Numbered from the stretch's first letter, positions 7,908-16,436 are shown. The stretch: 64,000 nt of DNA from Vibrio maritimus (GCF_021441885.1 NZ_CP090439.1:868001-932000), one strand, 5' to 3'. Made by a program: numbers and translations. Notes: generated by a model from the letters alone, not told the origin.

Positions 7908-9281
7908 TTAAGCGTTAGCTTCTGTTAGCGCGTCTTTCTCTTGTTGGACTTGCTTCTCGTATTGCTTTGCGCGAGACCATGTCATGGCAACAGCGACTGC
8001 GTAGACACCACCGATGATGATGAGACCACCTAGGTTTTCAAGTCGGAACAGTTCAATCAGGATATAAGTGATCGGTGCGCCACCTTGGTCCATAGAACCG
8101 ATTAGGTTGCTGCCTGTTACGTGGCCTGTTGTTTGACCAAGCTTGGTTAGGAATGGGATGGTTTGCGTCGCAATCCAAAGCGTTCCTGCCATGATGATAG
8201 AGCCAGAGATGATGGTTCTAAACAGGTTGCCACTGTGAACCGCCACACCCATTGCCACAAAGAAGCCGATTGTTGCTAAGTCGCCAAATGGTAGAATCGC
8301 ATTACCTGGCAGTAGTACAGCAATGAAAATCGTCAGAGGAATAAACATCAGACTTGCTGATACTACGTTGGTTTGACCAAGCAGCAGTGCAGGGTCTAGA
8401 CCGATCAAGTAGTCATCACCACCAAATTTGCTTTGTAGACGAGTACGAGCTTGTTTAGCAATTGGGTTCAGGCCATCCATGATTGGCTTGATCACGCGTG
8501 GCATCAATAGCATAACCGCGGCTGTTTTCACTGCTAGTTGCAGCACGTTCTGTAGGTCGTAACCTGCGAGCAAACCAATCGCTAGACCCATGATGAAGCC
8601 AACAACCACTGGCTCGCCGAATGCGCCGAACTTCTTCTGAATGCCGTCGGTCGAGAAGTGAACATTGCGAAGACCCGGGATCTTTTCAATGATTGCGTCA
8701 ACCATTACCGCAATAGGGCCACAGTATGCTGAGGTACCATGCGGAACTGCAATGCCGTCAAGGCCAAAGTACTTCTTAGTATCTCTTGCGAACCAATCAC
8801 CCAGCTTGTAAGCAAATGCCGCGTGAACGATAACGCCAACGATACCTAGCATGTAGCTGTCGGTTGCCATGTGAACCATCGCACCAGTAAAAGTCATGTG
8901 CCAGATGTTCCAGATATCCACGTTTACAACGCGAGTCATCTTAGAAACCAGCATTAGAATGTTGACTGCGATAGCTATTGGAATGGCAATCAGCGCCATC
9001 TCACTTGCCCAAGTAATCGGTGCGGTGCCAGGCCAGCCTAGGTCAACAACGCTTAGTTCAATGCCGAAGTTCGCCGTCATCTCTTGCGCTGCTGGACCAA
9101 TGGATTCCAACATCAGACCGATAACGAGACCAATACCGACGAAACCAATACCAATATGAAGACCGGACTTAAACGCATCCCCCAGTTTCATTCCAAATGC
9201 CATTGAGAAAATCATGATCACAATTGGCAGCATTACTGTTGGCCCGAGATCGAGCACGTATCTGATTATTTCGTTTAACAT
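7908..9281 (-). CDS. gatC: PTS galactitol transporter subunit IIC
   Basis: This 457-residue inner-membrane permease has about ten to twelve hydrophobic segments and matches the length of E. coli GatC (about 450). It starts MLNEIIRYVLDLGPTVMLPI, with later segments HMATDSYMLGIVGVIVHAAF and IGSMDQGGAPITYILIELF typical of the galactitol IIC family. It imports galactitol while GatB and GatA pass phosphate onto it, giving galactitol-1-phosphate inside. AAAGGA lies upstream of the ATG. It sits 66 bases after gatB, a gap that contains the 12-bp palindrome ATGGCCGGCCAT at 9307-9318. The C-terminus is charged and cytoplasmic. Confidence 0.92.
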   Translation of the reverse strand: MLNEIIRYVLDLGPTVMLPIVIMIFSMAFGMKLGDAFKSGLHIGIGFVGIGLVIGLMLESIGPAAQEMTANFGIELSVVDLGWPGTAPITWASEMALIAIPIAIAVNILMLVSKMTRVVNVDIWNIWHMTFTGAMVHMATDSYMLGIVGVIVHAAFAYKLGDWFARDTKKYFGLDGIAVPHGTSAYCGPIAVMVDAIIEKIPGLRNVHFSTDGIQKKFGAFGEPVVVGFIMGLAIGLLAGYDLQNVLQLAVKTAAVMLLMPRVIKPIMDGLNPIAKQARTRLQSKFGGDDYLIGLDPALLLGQTNVVSASLMFIPLTIFIAVLLPGNAILPFGDLATIGFFVAMGVAVHSGNLFRTIISGSIIMAGTLWIATQTIPFLTKLGQTTGHVTGSNLIGSMDQGGAPITYILIELFRLENLGGLIIIGGVYAVAVAMTWSRAKQYEKQVQQEKDALTEANA

Positions 9282-9347
9282 AGTAGGGTATTCCTTTAGT
9301 CTCTCAATGGCCGGCCATACAGGAGCCGAGCCATCGAACAGGGATTA

Positions 9348-9629
9348 TTAAAGAACAACAGCCAGCATTTTTTCTTTTAGTTCGTCTGCACCCACACCGG
9401 AGATAAACGGCATGCCGTGGAACAGAGGGATGTCGCCAAAGGTGCGATCCACTTTTGCGGTAGTGCAAATGAATGTCACGTCATCGCAGATGTAGGTGTC
9501 GATCTCGTTAACGCGGCATTGAACAATTTCGATATCCACGTTGTTCTCTTCACATAGCTCTTTGATTTCTTCCGCGGCCATCGTTGAGGTCGCTACGGCA
9601 CCGCCACACGCTACAATTACTTTTTTCAT
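9348..9629 (-). CDS. gatB: PTS galactitol transporter subunit IIB
   Basis: This 93-residue cytoplasmic phosphocarrier has its phosphorylated cysteine in the N-terminal P-loop-like motif MKKVIVACGGAVATSTM (Cys8), exactly as in E. coli GatB. It accepts phosphate from GatA and gives it to galactitol bound by GatC. Its ATG overlaps the gatA stop as ATGA, so the two are translationally coupled. Confidence 0.92.
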   Translation of the reverse strand: MKKVIVACGGAVATSTMAAEEIKELCEENNVDIEIVQCRVNEIDTYICDDVTFICTTAKVDRTFGDIPLFHGMPFISGVGADELKEKMLAVVL

Positions 9630-10096
9630 GCTACTTCCTTATTTTTGTTTAGTATTTTCGAACTGAATGTGGCCGTGATTGCTTCAATCGTTGGCGCGTT
9701 TTTGAGTTCGTTAAAAAAATCTTCGTCCTGCAATGAGGTAAACAGGGCACGCAAGAGTTGCATCTGCTCCGCTGGGTCTGTGACCACAAGGGCGATGATC
9801 AGCTCTGCGATCAGTTCACCATCGTCATCGGCTCTTTCAAAAGGAATGCCCTGAGATGGTTTAATCAAATAGACGCAAGGCTTGTTCGCATGAGATGCGT
9901 CACAGTGTGGGATTGCCACTGCTCCAAACCCTAGGTCGATACCTGTTGGAAACACGGATTCACGTTCGTGAATCGCTGCGTGATAGCTCTCCTTTACAAA
10001 TCCTTCGCCCATTAAGAAGTCACTGAGATGATCGAGTACTTCTTTATTTGTCTTTAGGTCAACATCGGTGTTTACCAGAAGCTGAGTTTCTATCAT
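9626..10096 (-). CDS. gatA: PTS galactitol transporter subunit IIA
   Basis: This is a type-2 PTS EIIA domain of 156 residues. The active histidine is His64 in GFGAVAIPHCDASH, within two residues of the E. coli position. It takes phosphate from HPr and passes it to GatB. I chose the ATG at 10096 because AAAGG lies about nine bases upstream and the length then matches GatA; the in-frame upstream extension is probably leader. It is the first gene of the minus-strand operon gatA-gatB-gatC-gatD-gatY, divergent from gatZ across a 207-base region rich in TTCGT/ACGAA half-sites. Confidence 0.9.
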   Translation of the reverse strand: MIETQLLVNTDVDLKTNKEVLDHLSDFLMGEGFVKESYHAAIHERESVFPTGIDLGFGAVAIPHCDASHANKPCVYLIKPSQGIPFERADDDGELIAELIIALVVTDPAEQMQLLRALFTSLQDEDFFNELKNAPTIEAITATFSSKILNKNKEVA

Positions 10097-10169
10097 TTTC
10101 TTAACCTTTCGTTTTGCTTCGGAATAATCATAATCAAAACCTTCGATTAAAAAAGCGATCTGTCGCACA

Positions 10170-10187
10170 TTTCGTCAATCTACGAAA
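10170..10187. promoter_or_regulatory. Candidate DeoR-type operator in the gatA-gatZ divergent region (perfect inverted repeat)
   Basis: TTTCGT and ACGAAA flank a 6-base centre as a perfect inverted repeat. TTCGT/ACGAA half-sites are typical of DeoR-family repressors, and two such repressors are encoded nearby. The site lies upstream of gatA. Confidence 0.6.
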
Positions 10188-10201
10188 ATAAACACAAATT
10201 A

Positions 10202-10215
10202 ACGAAGACATTCGT
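10202..10215. promoter_or_regulatory. Second candidate DeoR-type operator in the gat divergent region
   Basis: ACGAA and TTCGT are separated by GACA. Further TTCG-containing half-sites follow at about 10243-10247 and between about 10264 and 10290, so the whole gap up to gatZ holds several repressor-like half-sites. Confidence 0.5.
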
Positions 10216-10303
10216 AAGTTTTGTTGGTATGTTTCTGGGTATTCGTTTAATTCAGTTGCAAACTCGAAAGTGTTAATGGCTTTCGTTTTCGATGAGGTAA
10301 GTT

Positions 10304-11563
10304 ATGAAAAAGATCGTTGGTTTACATAAAACAAACAATAATATAGGCGTATATTCAGTATGTTCTGCTCACCCTATGGTGATTGAAGCGACTTTTCGTT
10401 ACGAACTTGATAATTCGTTGCCCGTAGTAATAGAGGCGACATCGAATCAAGTAAACCAGTTTGGTGGTTATACGGGTATGAAGCCAAAGGATTTCGTAAG
10501 TTACGTTTACGAAATCGCAAATAATGTAGGCTTTCCGATAGAGAGAATTATCCTAGGCGGTGATCATTTAGGCCCAAATTGTTGGCAAAACGAAACCTCC
10601 GATCAAGCGATGGAGAAATCACGCGAATTAATTAAGCAGTATGTTGAAGCGGGTTTTACCAAGATTCACTTGGATGCCTCGATGTCATGTGCTGACGATA
10701 GCGTGCCTCTAGACCCCTCGATTGTTGCCAAGCGCGCTGCTGAGCTTTGCGCGGTGGCCGAAGAGTATGTACCAGCAGAGAGCAGAGACAAGATTACCTA
10801 TATCATAGGAACAGAGGTTCCTGTTCCTGGGGGAGAAGCCTCCGAGATCAACTCGGTTCATGTCACAGAACTTGCCGACGTGCGTAACACCATAGACACC
10901 CATGTCACAGCTTTTGAAGCGCTTGGTATTGGTCATGCTATCGAAAAGGTTGTTGGTGTGGTTGTGCAGCCGGGAGTTGAGTTTGACCACAGTAAGGTCA
11001 TTCGCTATCAAAAGTCTGAAGCGCAAGAAATTTCACGCTACATCGAGGGCACGCCATGGATTTACGAGGCGCACTCAACGGATTACCAAACGGCCAAGCA
11101 CCTCAAAGAGTTGGTCCAAACTCACTTTTCGATCTTGAAAGTGGGGCCTGCACTCACGTTTGCCCTTCGTGAAGCGCTATTTGCCCTTGCTGAAATCGAG
11201 ACCTGCTTGGTGAAGTCAGAGCACAGTAGTCAGTTTAAGAAGGTCGTTGATGATGTATTGCTTGATACGCCGAAGTATTGGAAGTCTTATTATGGTGAGA
11301 AGCACTCAGATATCATCAATAATCTTCACTTCAGCTTCTCGGATCGCATTCGCTATTACTGGACGGATGAACGAATTCAAGCTGCTCAGGGTCGTCTTAT
11401 CGATAACCTCAACAAAGTCGACATTCCACTGACTATGCTCAGCCAGTATATGCCAAATCAATATCTTAAAGTCAGCTCAGGCGAGATCGTAGCAAATGCT
11501 CATGCGTTGATAATCGATAAAATCCAAGAGGTTGTTGGTCAGTATTCAGCGGCTTGCCAATAA
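10304..11563 (+). CDS. gatZ: D-tagatose-1,6-bisphosphate aldolase subunit GatZ/KbaZ
   Basis: This 419-residue protein matches the E. coli GatZ length (420). It has the family's HPMVIEATFRYELDN and ILGGDHLGPNCWQNE segments, a TIM-barrel-like protein that stabilises and activates the GatY aldolase. GAGGT is correctly spaced before the ATG. Unlike in E. coli, where gatY and gatZ are adjacent, here gatZ is on the other strand and followed by a DeoR regulator. The two aldolase subunits are therefore driven from opposite sides of one control region. KbaZ of the N-acetylgalactosamine pathway is a close alternative; the GatABCD context favours GatZ. Confidence 0.9.
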   Translation: MKKIVGLHKTNNNIGVYSVCSAHPMVIEATFRYELDNSLPVVIEATSNQVNQFGGYTGMKPKDFVSYVYEIANNVGFPIERIILGGDHLGPNCWQNETSDQAMEKSRELIKQYVEAGFTKIHLDASMSCADDSVPLDPSIVAKRAAELCAVAEEYVPAESRDKITYIIGTEVPVPGGEASEINSVHVTELADVRNTIDTHVTAFEALGIGHAIEKVVGVVVQPGVEFDHSKVIRYQKSEAQEISRYIEGTPWIYEAHSTDYQTAKHLKELVQTHFSILKVGPALTFALREALFALAEIETCLVKSEHSSQFKKVVDDVLLDTPKYWKSYYGEKHSDIINNLHFSFSDRIRYYWTDERIQAAQGRLIDNLNKVDIPLTMLSQYMPNQYLKVSSGEIVANAHALIIDKIQEVVGQYSAACQ

Positions 11564-11577
11564 TCTGCGATCGAGGG

Positions 11578-11599
11578 ACGAAGCGCGAAGGCGCTTCGT
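11578..11599 (+). terminator. Hairpin between gatZ and the DeoR gene
   Basis: ACGAAGCGC (11578-11586) pairs perfectly with GCGCTTCGT (11591-11599) around the loop GAAG, followed by TTTGTTGTT. It may be a partial terminator. The ends of the stem also carry the ACGAA/TTCGT half-sites seen in the gat promoter, so a repressor site is an alternative. Confidence 0.5.
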
Positions 11600-11627
11600 T
11601 TGTTGTTGAGTGTTAAGGATGGGTCCT

Positions 11628-12416
11628 ATGAATGTCACTTTAAGAAGAAAGAAGATACTGGATTTACTCTGTGCACAAGGGACGGTTGAGGTCAAAGCCC
11701 TAGCTAAAGAGCTTAATACGTCTCATGTCACGGTCAGAAATGACCTCACGAGTCTCGAAAAAGAAGGGAAGCTGGAGCGTTTTTTTGGTGGTGCGGCACT
11801 GCCAACCATGATGCGAATGCCGGCAGCTTCGCAAAGTGGATTGGATCGCGAACTTGCAGTCAACCAGCGCTATCAAATTAACGATGAAGCAAAGCGAAAG
11901 ATAGCAGCAAAAGCTGCAGAGATGGTGGCATCTAACTCAACTATCATCATCGATAGTGGCAGTACGACACATCTACTTGCGCAAGCTTTAGCCGACTCAG
12001 GTAATGTCACAGTGATCACCAATAACTTGGCGGCTGCCTCGACATTAGCAGGTATTGGTTCAGTCACTCTCGCTATTAGCGGAGGAGTATATCGTAATGT
12101 TTCCCAATCTATTCACGGGCATAAGGCAGAAGAGTTTTTTGATGGGGTCTATGCTGATATTGCTTTTATTGGTGCGGATGGTTTAGACCCAGAGAAAGGA
12201 GTGACGACGTTTAATGAGGGTTATAACGTTACACAGATGATGGCAAAGTGTGCCAAAACAGTAGTGATTCTTGCCGATTCCTCAAAGCTATCGCGCTCTG
12301 GGTTCAATCAAGTACTGCTACCAGAGCAGCTCGATATGTTGATCACAGATACTGGTATTTCTAATGACGATATGACGCATTTTCGCGCGCAAGGTATACA
12401 TGTGATAGCGGTTTGA
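11628..12416 (+). CDS. DeoR-family repressor, probably controlling the gat genes (GatR-like)
   Basis: This 262-residue protein has an N-terminal winged helix-turn-helix (about residues 5-58: KALAKELNTSHVTVRNDLTSLEKEGKLERFFGGA). It also has the C-terminal DeoR sugar-phosphate sensor domain with IIIDSGSTTHLLA, VITNNLAAA and GADGLDPEKGVTTFNEGYN. AAGGA lies nine bases before the ATG at 11628, which is preferred over upstream in-frame GTG and ATG codons. It is downstream of gatZ on the same strand, so it is likely the galactitol repressor, sensing a phosphorylated sugar. It is closely similar throughout to the second DeoR protein at 12507-13280. Confidence 0.82.
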   Translation: MNVTLRRKKILDLLCAQGTVEVKALAKELNTSHVTVRNDLTSLEKEGKLERFFGGAALPTMMRMPAASQSGLDRELAVNQRYQINDEAKRKIAAKAAEMVASNSTIIIDSGSTTHLLAQALADSGNVTVITNNLAAASTLAGIGSVTLAISGGVYRNVSQSIHGHKAEEFFDGVYADIAFIGADGLDPEKGVTTFNEGYNVTQMMAKCAKTVVILADSSKLSRSGFNQVLLPEQLDMLITDTGISNDDMTHFRAQGIHVIAV

Positions 12417-12506
12417 TTGTCGCTGGATATATAAGAAAGAGGATAAGCCCTTTGGAGCCAAGCTCTTTAGGGCTGCTGCTTCATGCTAGAAATCGACGAG
12501 AAGTTC

Positions 12507-13280
12507 CTATACGACGACGACCTGAACACCACATTGCTCAAATCGTGCTTTGTCTTCTGCGTTGATCCCTTCGTCGATGACGAGGACGTCGATACGAGAA
12601 ATATCAAGAACTTGGTTGAAGCCAATGCGACCTAGCTTAGTTGAGTCGACAACTGCAATCACTTTTTTCACGCATTTCGCCATCACTCCAGTAATGGCAT
12701 AACCTTCGTTAAAAGTGGTAATGCCTTTATCAGGATCAAGCCCATCGGCACCAACAACTAATATGTCTGCCTGGACACCATCGAGACACTGTTCCGCTCG
12801 AAAACCATGTAGGGATTTGGTTTTGTTGCGGTAGGTGCCACCAATCACGACTAGCGTGGTGTTTTCCGCGTCCATTAGTGACACACAAGCGGCCAGGTTG
12901 TTAGTAATGATGGTGTTGCCTCCGCGCAAGCCCAGTTGCTCGGCAACTAAATGCGTCGTGCTACCACTGTCCAGAATAATAGTATCGGACGGGGCAATCA
13001 TGGCCGCTGCAGCTTCTGCAATTTTGTGCTTGGATTTGCTGTTGATTTCGTAGCGGCGATCGATTTGAACTTCACTATCGACCTGCGAGAGCGGTAGGTG
13101 TTTGATGGATTGTGCACCACCAAAAAAGCGTTTGAGTTTGCCTTCTTGTTCCAGTGCTTTTAAATCAGCTCGAAGCGTTACTTCGGAAGTATTCAGAGTC
13201 ACAGCCATATCCTTAACTAGGACCTGACCGTGGTCGTTTAACGACTGAAGGATAGTCTCTCTACGCTCTAACTGATTCAT
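12507..13280 (-). CDS. Second DeoR-family repressor, paralogue of the gat regulator
   Basis: This 257-residue protein has the same architecture as the protein at 11628. The N-terminal HTH is MAVTLNTSEVTLRADLKALEQEGKLKRFFGGA with region differences in the recognition helix. The sensor domain has IILDSGSTTHLVA, IITNNLAAC and GADGLDPDKGITTFNEGYA. The shared motifs mark it as a close paralogue. It is convergent with the first regulator and divided from the cyd genes by a hairpin terminator. Its own promoter (13281-13325) contains CTTTCGT and ATTTCGA elements like those of the gat control region, so cross-regulation or autoregulation is plausible. Which of the two binds which site cannot be decided by reading. 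Confidence 0.8.
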   Translation of the reverse strand: MNQLERRETILQSLNDHGQVLVKDMAVTLNTSEVTLRADLKALEQEGKLKRFFGGAQSIKHLPLSQVDSEVQIDRRYEINSKSKHKIAEAAAAMIAPSDTIILDSGSTTHLVAEQLGLRGGNTIITNNLAACVSLMDAENTTLVVIGGTYRNKTKSLHGFRAEQCLDGVQADILVVGADGLDPDKGITTFNEGYAITGVMAKCVKKVIAVVDSTKLGRIGFNQVLDISRIDVLVIDEGINAEDKARFEQCGVQVVVV

Positions 13281-13453
13281 CGCAACCTCTTTATAGTCTT
13301 TCGTATTCTTTCAATTTCGATAGTATAACCTTGTTTTTATTTTTGTATACCACTTATGTAGTAATGCTATATTGACTAGTAAGTCATTTAAGTAGAGGTA
13401 TTTATCTAAGATTTGTTGAGGAATTGATCGATTTATATCATCTTGAATGTAAA

Positions 13454-13510
13454 AACCGCCGTAAAAATCAAAATAGTCATTTGCGACTACTTTCGATTTC
13501 TACAGCGGTT
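13454..13510 (-). terminator. Long hairpin terminator at the end of the cyd operon
   Basis: Two arms of about 25 bases pair across a six-base loop. Read on the minus strand, the arm differences become G-U wobbles, while on the plus strand they are mismatches, so the structure is built for minus-strand RNA. GCGGTTTTTAC follows, a T-run for intrinsic termination. It lies 45 bases after the cydX stop. A stable small RNA from the same hairpin is possible. Confidence 0.75.
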
Positions 13511-13555
13511 AACAATTAGGTCCAAGAGACCTAGCTAGTTGCTAATACCTAGCGA

Positions 13556-13666
13556 TTATGGCTCGCCATCGTCATCATGCTCACCACGCTGTTCTAGCCA
13601 CATCGCATTGATGATGCCAAAAGAGCAGGCTAGCAGGATGCCCAGTACCCAGCAGATATACCACAT
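13556..13666 (-). CDS. cydX: Cytochrome bd oxidase small subunit CydX
   Basis: This is a 36-residue single-helix membrane protein that is easily missed. It begins MWYICWVLGILLACSFGIIN, continues AMWLE and ends in an acidic tail with HDDDGEP, like E. coli CydX (MWYFAWILGTLLACSFG...). CydX binds CydA and stabilises the haem d site. AAGGAG, overlapping the cydB stop codon, gives a strong ribosome binding site. The gene starts 12 bases after cydB and is followed by the operon terminator. No ybgE follows, unlike the usual cyd locus next to tol-pal. Confidence 0.92.
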   Translation of the reverse strand: MWYICWVLGILLACSFGIINAMWLEQRGEHDDDGEP

Positions 13667-13678
13667 ACTCGATTCTCC

Positions 13679-14815
13679 TTAGTACAGCGAGGTGCTGTTC
13701 TCTTCAATGAATTTGTTATCAATGCGGCCAAACATTTTGTAGTAACACCAAGTGGTGTAGCCCAAGATGACAGGCACAACGATGATAGCGATGATAGAAA
13801 TAATACTGAGTGTTTTGTAGCTAGAGGTCGCGTCCCAAAGCGTCAAGCTGTGTTCAGGCACCAAGCTTGATGGAATGATCATTGGGAACAGAGCCACGCC
13901 TGCCGTCAGTATGATAGAGAAAATAGCCAGACTTGAGCTCATAAAGGCTAAGCCTGCTCTTTTCACCATAGATAGAACCGCTGCGGTAAGTAACATTAGC
14001 GAACCAAATGCAGGGATGATAAACAGCGCAGGGTGCTCAACATAGTTGTGCAACATTCCGTTCTCAACCAAGTTCACGTCTTTACCAATTGGGTTCGATA
14101 AGCCGTTATGGTCAAGGATTCCCTGAATGATGTAACCATCTTGATGGCTTGCGAGTAGACCGCCACCAATAAACGCTGCGATAGCTAAGCATGCTGTCCA
14201 AACTGCGGTTGATTGAGCGCGTTGACGTATGTCTCCAGTGGTTTTTAACTGTAAGAACGTCGCGCCTTGCAACAGCGTCATCGCTACCGCTACCACACCG
14301 CACAAAATTGGTAGTGGTGTGAACAGGCTCCAGAAACCGCCTTTGTAGCTGATCATGAGAAGCTCATTAAGCTCGAACGGTAGACCGACAAACAAATTAC
14401 CAAAGCCTACGCCAAAGACGAGCGGTGGTACGAAGCCGCTGATAGTAAGCGCGATGTCACATGCCATTCGCCATTTTGGATCATCAATTTTGTTGCGATA
14501 ATCCATGCCAATAGGACGTAGCCACAATGCTGCTAGTACTAGAACAAGCGCCAGATAAAACCCTGAAAACGCGGTTGCGTAAACAGCTGGCCAGATAGCG
14601 AAGATGGCACCGCCAGCGGTAATCAGCCATACCTGGTTACCATCCCAGTGGGGTGCAATGCTGTTTACCATTACGCGGCGTTCTACGTTGGTTTTTCCGA
14701 GCATCGGCAGCAGGGCTGCTACGCCCATATCAAAGCCATCTGCAATCGCAAAACCAATGATCAGGATCCCGACAATCGCCCAAGTGAAGAGTCGGAGTGT
14801 TTCATAATCAAACAT
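13679..14815 (-). CDS. cydB: Cytochrome bd ubiquinol oxidase subunit II
   Basis: This 378-residue inner-membrane protein starts MFDYETLRLFTWAIVGILII, with FAIADGFDMGVAALLPMLG, NSIAPHWDGNQVWLI and FYLALVLVLAALWLRPIGMDYR. These are the hallmark segments of CydB, and the length matches E. coli CydB. With CydA and CydX it forms the copper-free quinol oxidase that reduces oxygen to water at low oxygen and tolerates nitric oxide, sulfide and cyanide. A strong AGGAGG precedes the ATG, nine bases after the cydA stop. Confidence 0.95.
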   Translation of the reverse strand: MFDYETLRLFTWAIVGILIIGFAIADGFDMGVAALLPMLGKTNVERRVMVNSIAPHWDGNQVWLITAGGAIFAIWPAVYATAFSGFYLALVLVLAALWLRPIGMDYRNKIDDPKWRMACDIALTISGFVPPLVFGVGFGNLFVGLPFELNELLMISYKGGFWSLFTPLPILCGVVAVAMTLLQGATFLQLKTTGDIRQRAQSTAVWTACLAIAAFIGGGLLASHQDGYIIQGILDHNGLSNPIGKDVNLVENGMLHNYVEHPALFIIPAFGSLMLLTAAVLSMVKRAGLAFMSSSLAIFSIILTAGVALFPMIIPSSLVPEHSLTLWDATSSYKTLSIISIIAIIVVPVILGYTTWCYYKMFGRIDNKFIEENSTSLY

Positions 14816-14824
14816 GTCTACCTC

Positions 14825-16405
14825 CTATTTGTAGCCGTCGATGGCGTTGTCTAAAGATGGAGTTTGTTCGTGATGGTAGCGACCCGTCTTAAGAACACTT
14901 GGTCCACGACGAGAGAATTTTACCATCAAGAACATCTCAGCGATGAGGAATAGGGTGTACAGAACATAGACCGCACCCAGAGATATCCATAGGTCGCTGG
15001 CAGAAAGGTCGGATGTTGCCATGCTAACAGGTAGCACTTCACCGATTGCCCAAGGTTGGCGACCGTACTCGGCAACAAACCAGCCAGCCTCACATGCAAT
15101 CCAAGGAAGTGGGATTGCCCAGATAGCCGCTTTAAGTAACCATTTTTGTGTGCCGATTTTCTTACGGCATACTTGGATGAATGAGAAGCCAATTAACGCA
15201 AACATCAACACGCCACACGCCACCATAATGCGGAAGCTCCAGAAGAGTGGAGCCACTTGTGGAATGGTGTCTTTCGCAGCCATTTTGATTTGTTGTTCGC
15301 TCGCATCCGATACATTTGGTGTGTACTTTTTGAGTAGCAAACCGTAGCCAAGGTCAGATTTCACATCGTTGAACTTAGCAATGTTCTCTTCAGTCTTGTC
15401 ACCATTACGAAGGCGCTCCAACAATCCATAAGCAATCATACCGTTTCGGATGCGTTGCTCATTGTTAGCCAGAAGATCTCGAATACCGGTAACAGGCTCA
15501 TCAAGAGAGCGAGTGGCGATGATACCCATTAGATATGGGATCTTGATGGCGTAGTCGGTCTCCATGGTCTCTTGATTCGGGAAACCAAACAGCGTAAATG
15601 ATGCCGGTGCCTCTTCGGTGTGCCACTCGGCTTCGATGGCTGCAAGTTTCACTTGCTGTACGTCACCGAGCTCATACCCAGACTCGTCGCCTAGCATTAG
15701 CGTAGAGAAAATTGCCGCCATACCGAATGAACAAGCGATCGCAAAAGAACGTTTTGCAAACGCTACATCACGATTCTTAAGTAAGTAGTACGCACTGATA
15801 CCCATGATGAAAAGCGCACCTGTGGTGTAACCTGCTGCGACCGTGTGAACAAATTTAACTTGAGTCACTGGGTTGAAGACGACGTCCGCGAAGCTAGTCA
15901 TCTCCATTCGCATGGTTTCGAAGTTGAAATCCGCGCCGACAGGATTTTGCATCCAACCGTTCGCCATCAAAATCCACAAACCAGAGAAATTTGAACCAAG
16001 CGCAGTTAGCCAAGTGACAGTCAAGTGTTGACGTTTGCTCAGGCGATCCCAGCCAAAGAAGAACATCCCGACTAGCGTCGACTCTAGGAAGAATGCGACT
16101 AATGCTTCGATGGCAAGTGGTGCGCCAAAGATATCGCCTACATAGTGAGAATAATATGACCAGTTAGTACCGAACTGGAACTCCATGGTTAAGCCGGTGG
16201 CGACACCGACGGCAAAGTTGATCCCAAAGAGTTTGCCCCAGAATTTGGTCATATCCTTGTAGATGGTTTTACCTGTCATGACATAGACCGATTCCATAAT
16301 AGCAAGTAGGAACGAAAGACCTATGGTGAGAGGCACGAATATAAAGTGATAAAGCGCGGTGCTAGCAAATTGCAGACGCGACAGATCAACGACATCTGTT
16401 AACAT
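14825..16405 (-). CDS. cydA: Cytochrome bd ubiquinol oxidase subunit I
   Basis: This 526-residue subunit carries haems b558, b595 and d. His20 (ALYHFIFVPLTIG), His187 (VKFVHTVAAGY), Glu100 and Glu108 (IEALVAFFLEST) and the GRQPWAIGEVLP motif are all present. A long quinol-binding Q-loop (about residues 250-380) marks the E. coli-type long form. I chose the ATG at 16405 because GGAAGGGG is correctly spaced; an in-frame ATG at 16426 falls inside a 20-bp palindrome. The gene lies 67 bases after doxX of the upstream metallopeptide array on the same strand, so read-through is likely. The tol-pal genes that usually follow cydABX in vibrios are absent, suggesting this is an accessory copy. Confidence 0.95.
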   Translation of the reverse strand: MLTDVVDLSRLQFASTALYHFIFVPLTIGLSFLLAIMESVYVMTGKTIYKDMTKFWGKLFGINFAVGVATGLTMEFQFGTNWSYYSHYVGDIFGAPLAIEALVAFFLESTLVGMFFFGWDRLSKRQHLTVTWLTALGSNFSGLWILMANGWMQNPVGADFNFETMRMEMTSFADVVFNPVTQVKFVHTVAAGYTTGALFIMGISAYYLLKNRDVAFAKRSFAIACSFGMAAIFSTLMLGDESGYELGDVQQVKLAAIEAEWHTEEAPASFTLFGFPNQETMETDYAIKIPYLMGIIATRSLDEPVTGIRDLLANNEQRIRNGMIAYGLLERLRNGDKTEENIAKFNDVKSDLGYGLLLKKYTPNVSDASEQQIKMAAKDTIPQVAPLFWSFRIMVACGVLMFALIGFSFIQVCRKKIGTQKWLLKAAIWAIPLPWIACEAGWFVAEYGRQPWAIGEVLPVSMATSDLSASDLWISLGAVYVLYTLFLIAEMFLMVKFSRRGPSVLKTGRYHHEQTPSLDNAIDGYK

Positions 16406-16416
16406 AACATCCCCTT

Positions 16417-16436
16417 CCCGCCACATATGTGGCGGG
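16417..16436. promoter_or_regulatory. Perfect 20-bp palindrome just upstream of cydA
   Basis: CCCGCCACAT is followed directly by ATGTGGCGGG, a perfect dyad centred at 16426/16427. On the minus strand it ends next to the cydA ribosome binding site. It could be a repressor operator, an mRNA hairpin limiting cydA translation, or an RNA processing point between doxX and cydA. Confidence 0.7.

Noticed and set aside
16406..16426. Upstream start of cydA at 16426
   Set aside because: It would put the start inside the 20-bp palindrome, and the ATG at 16405 has the better ribosome binding site and matches the E. coli N-terminus.
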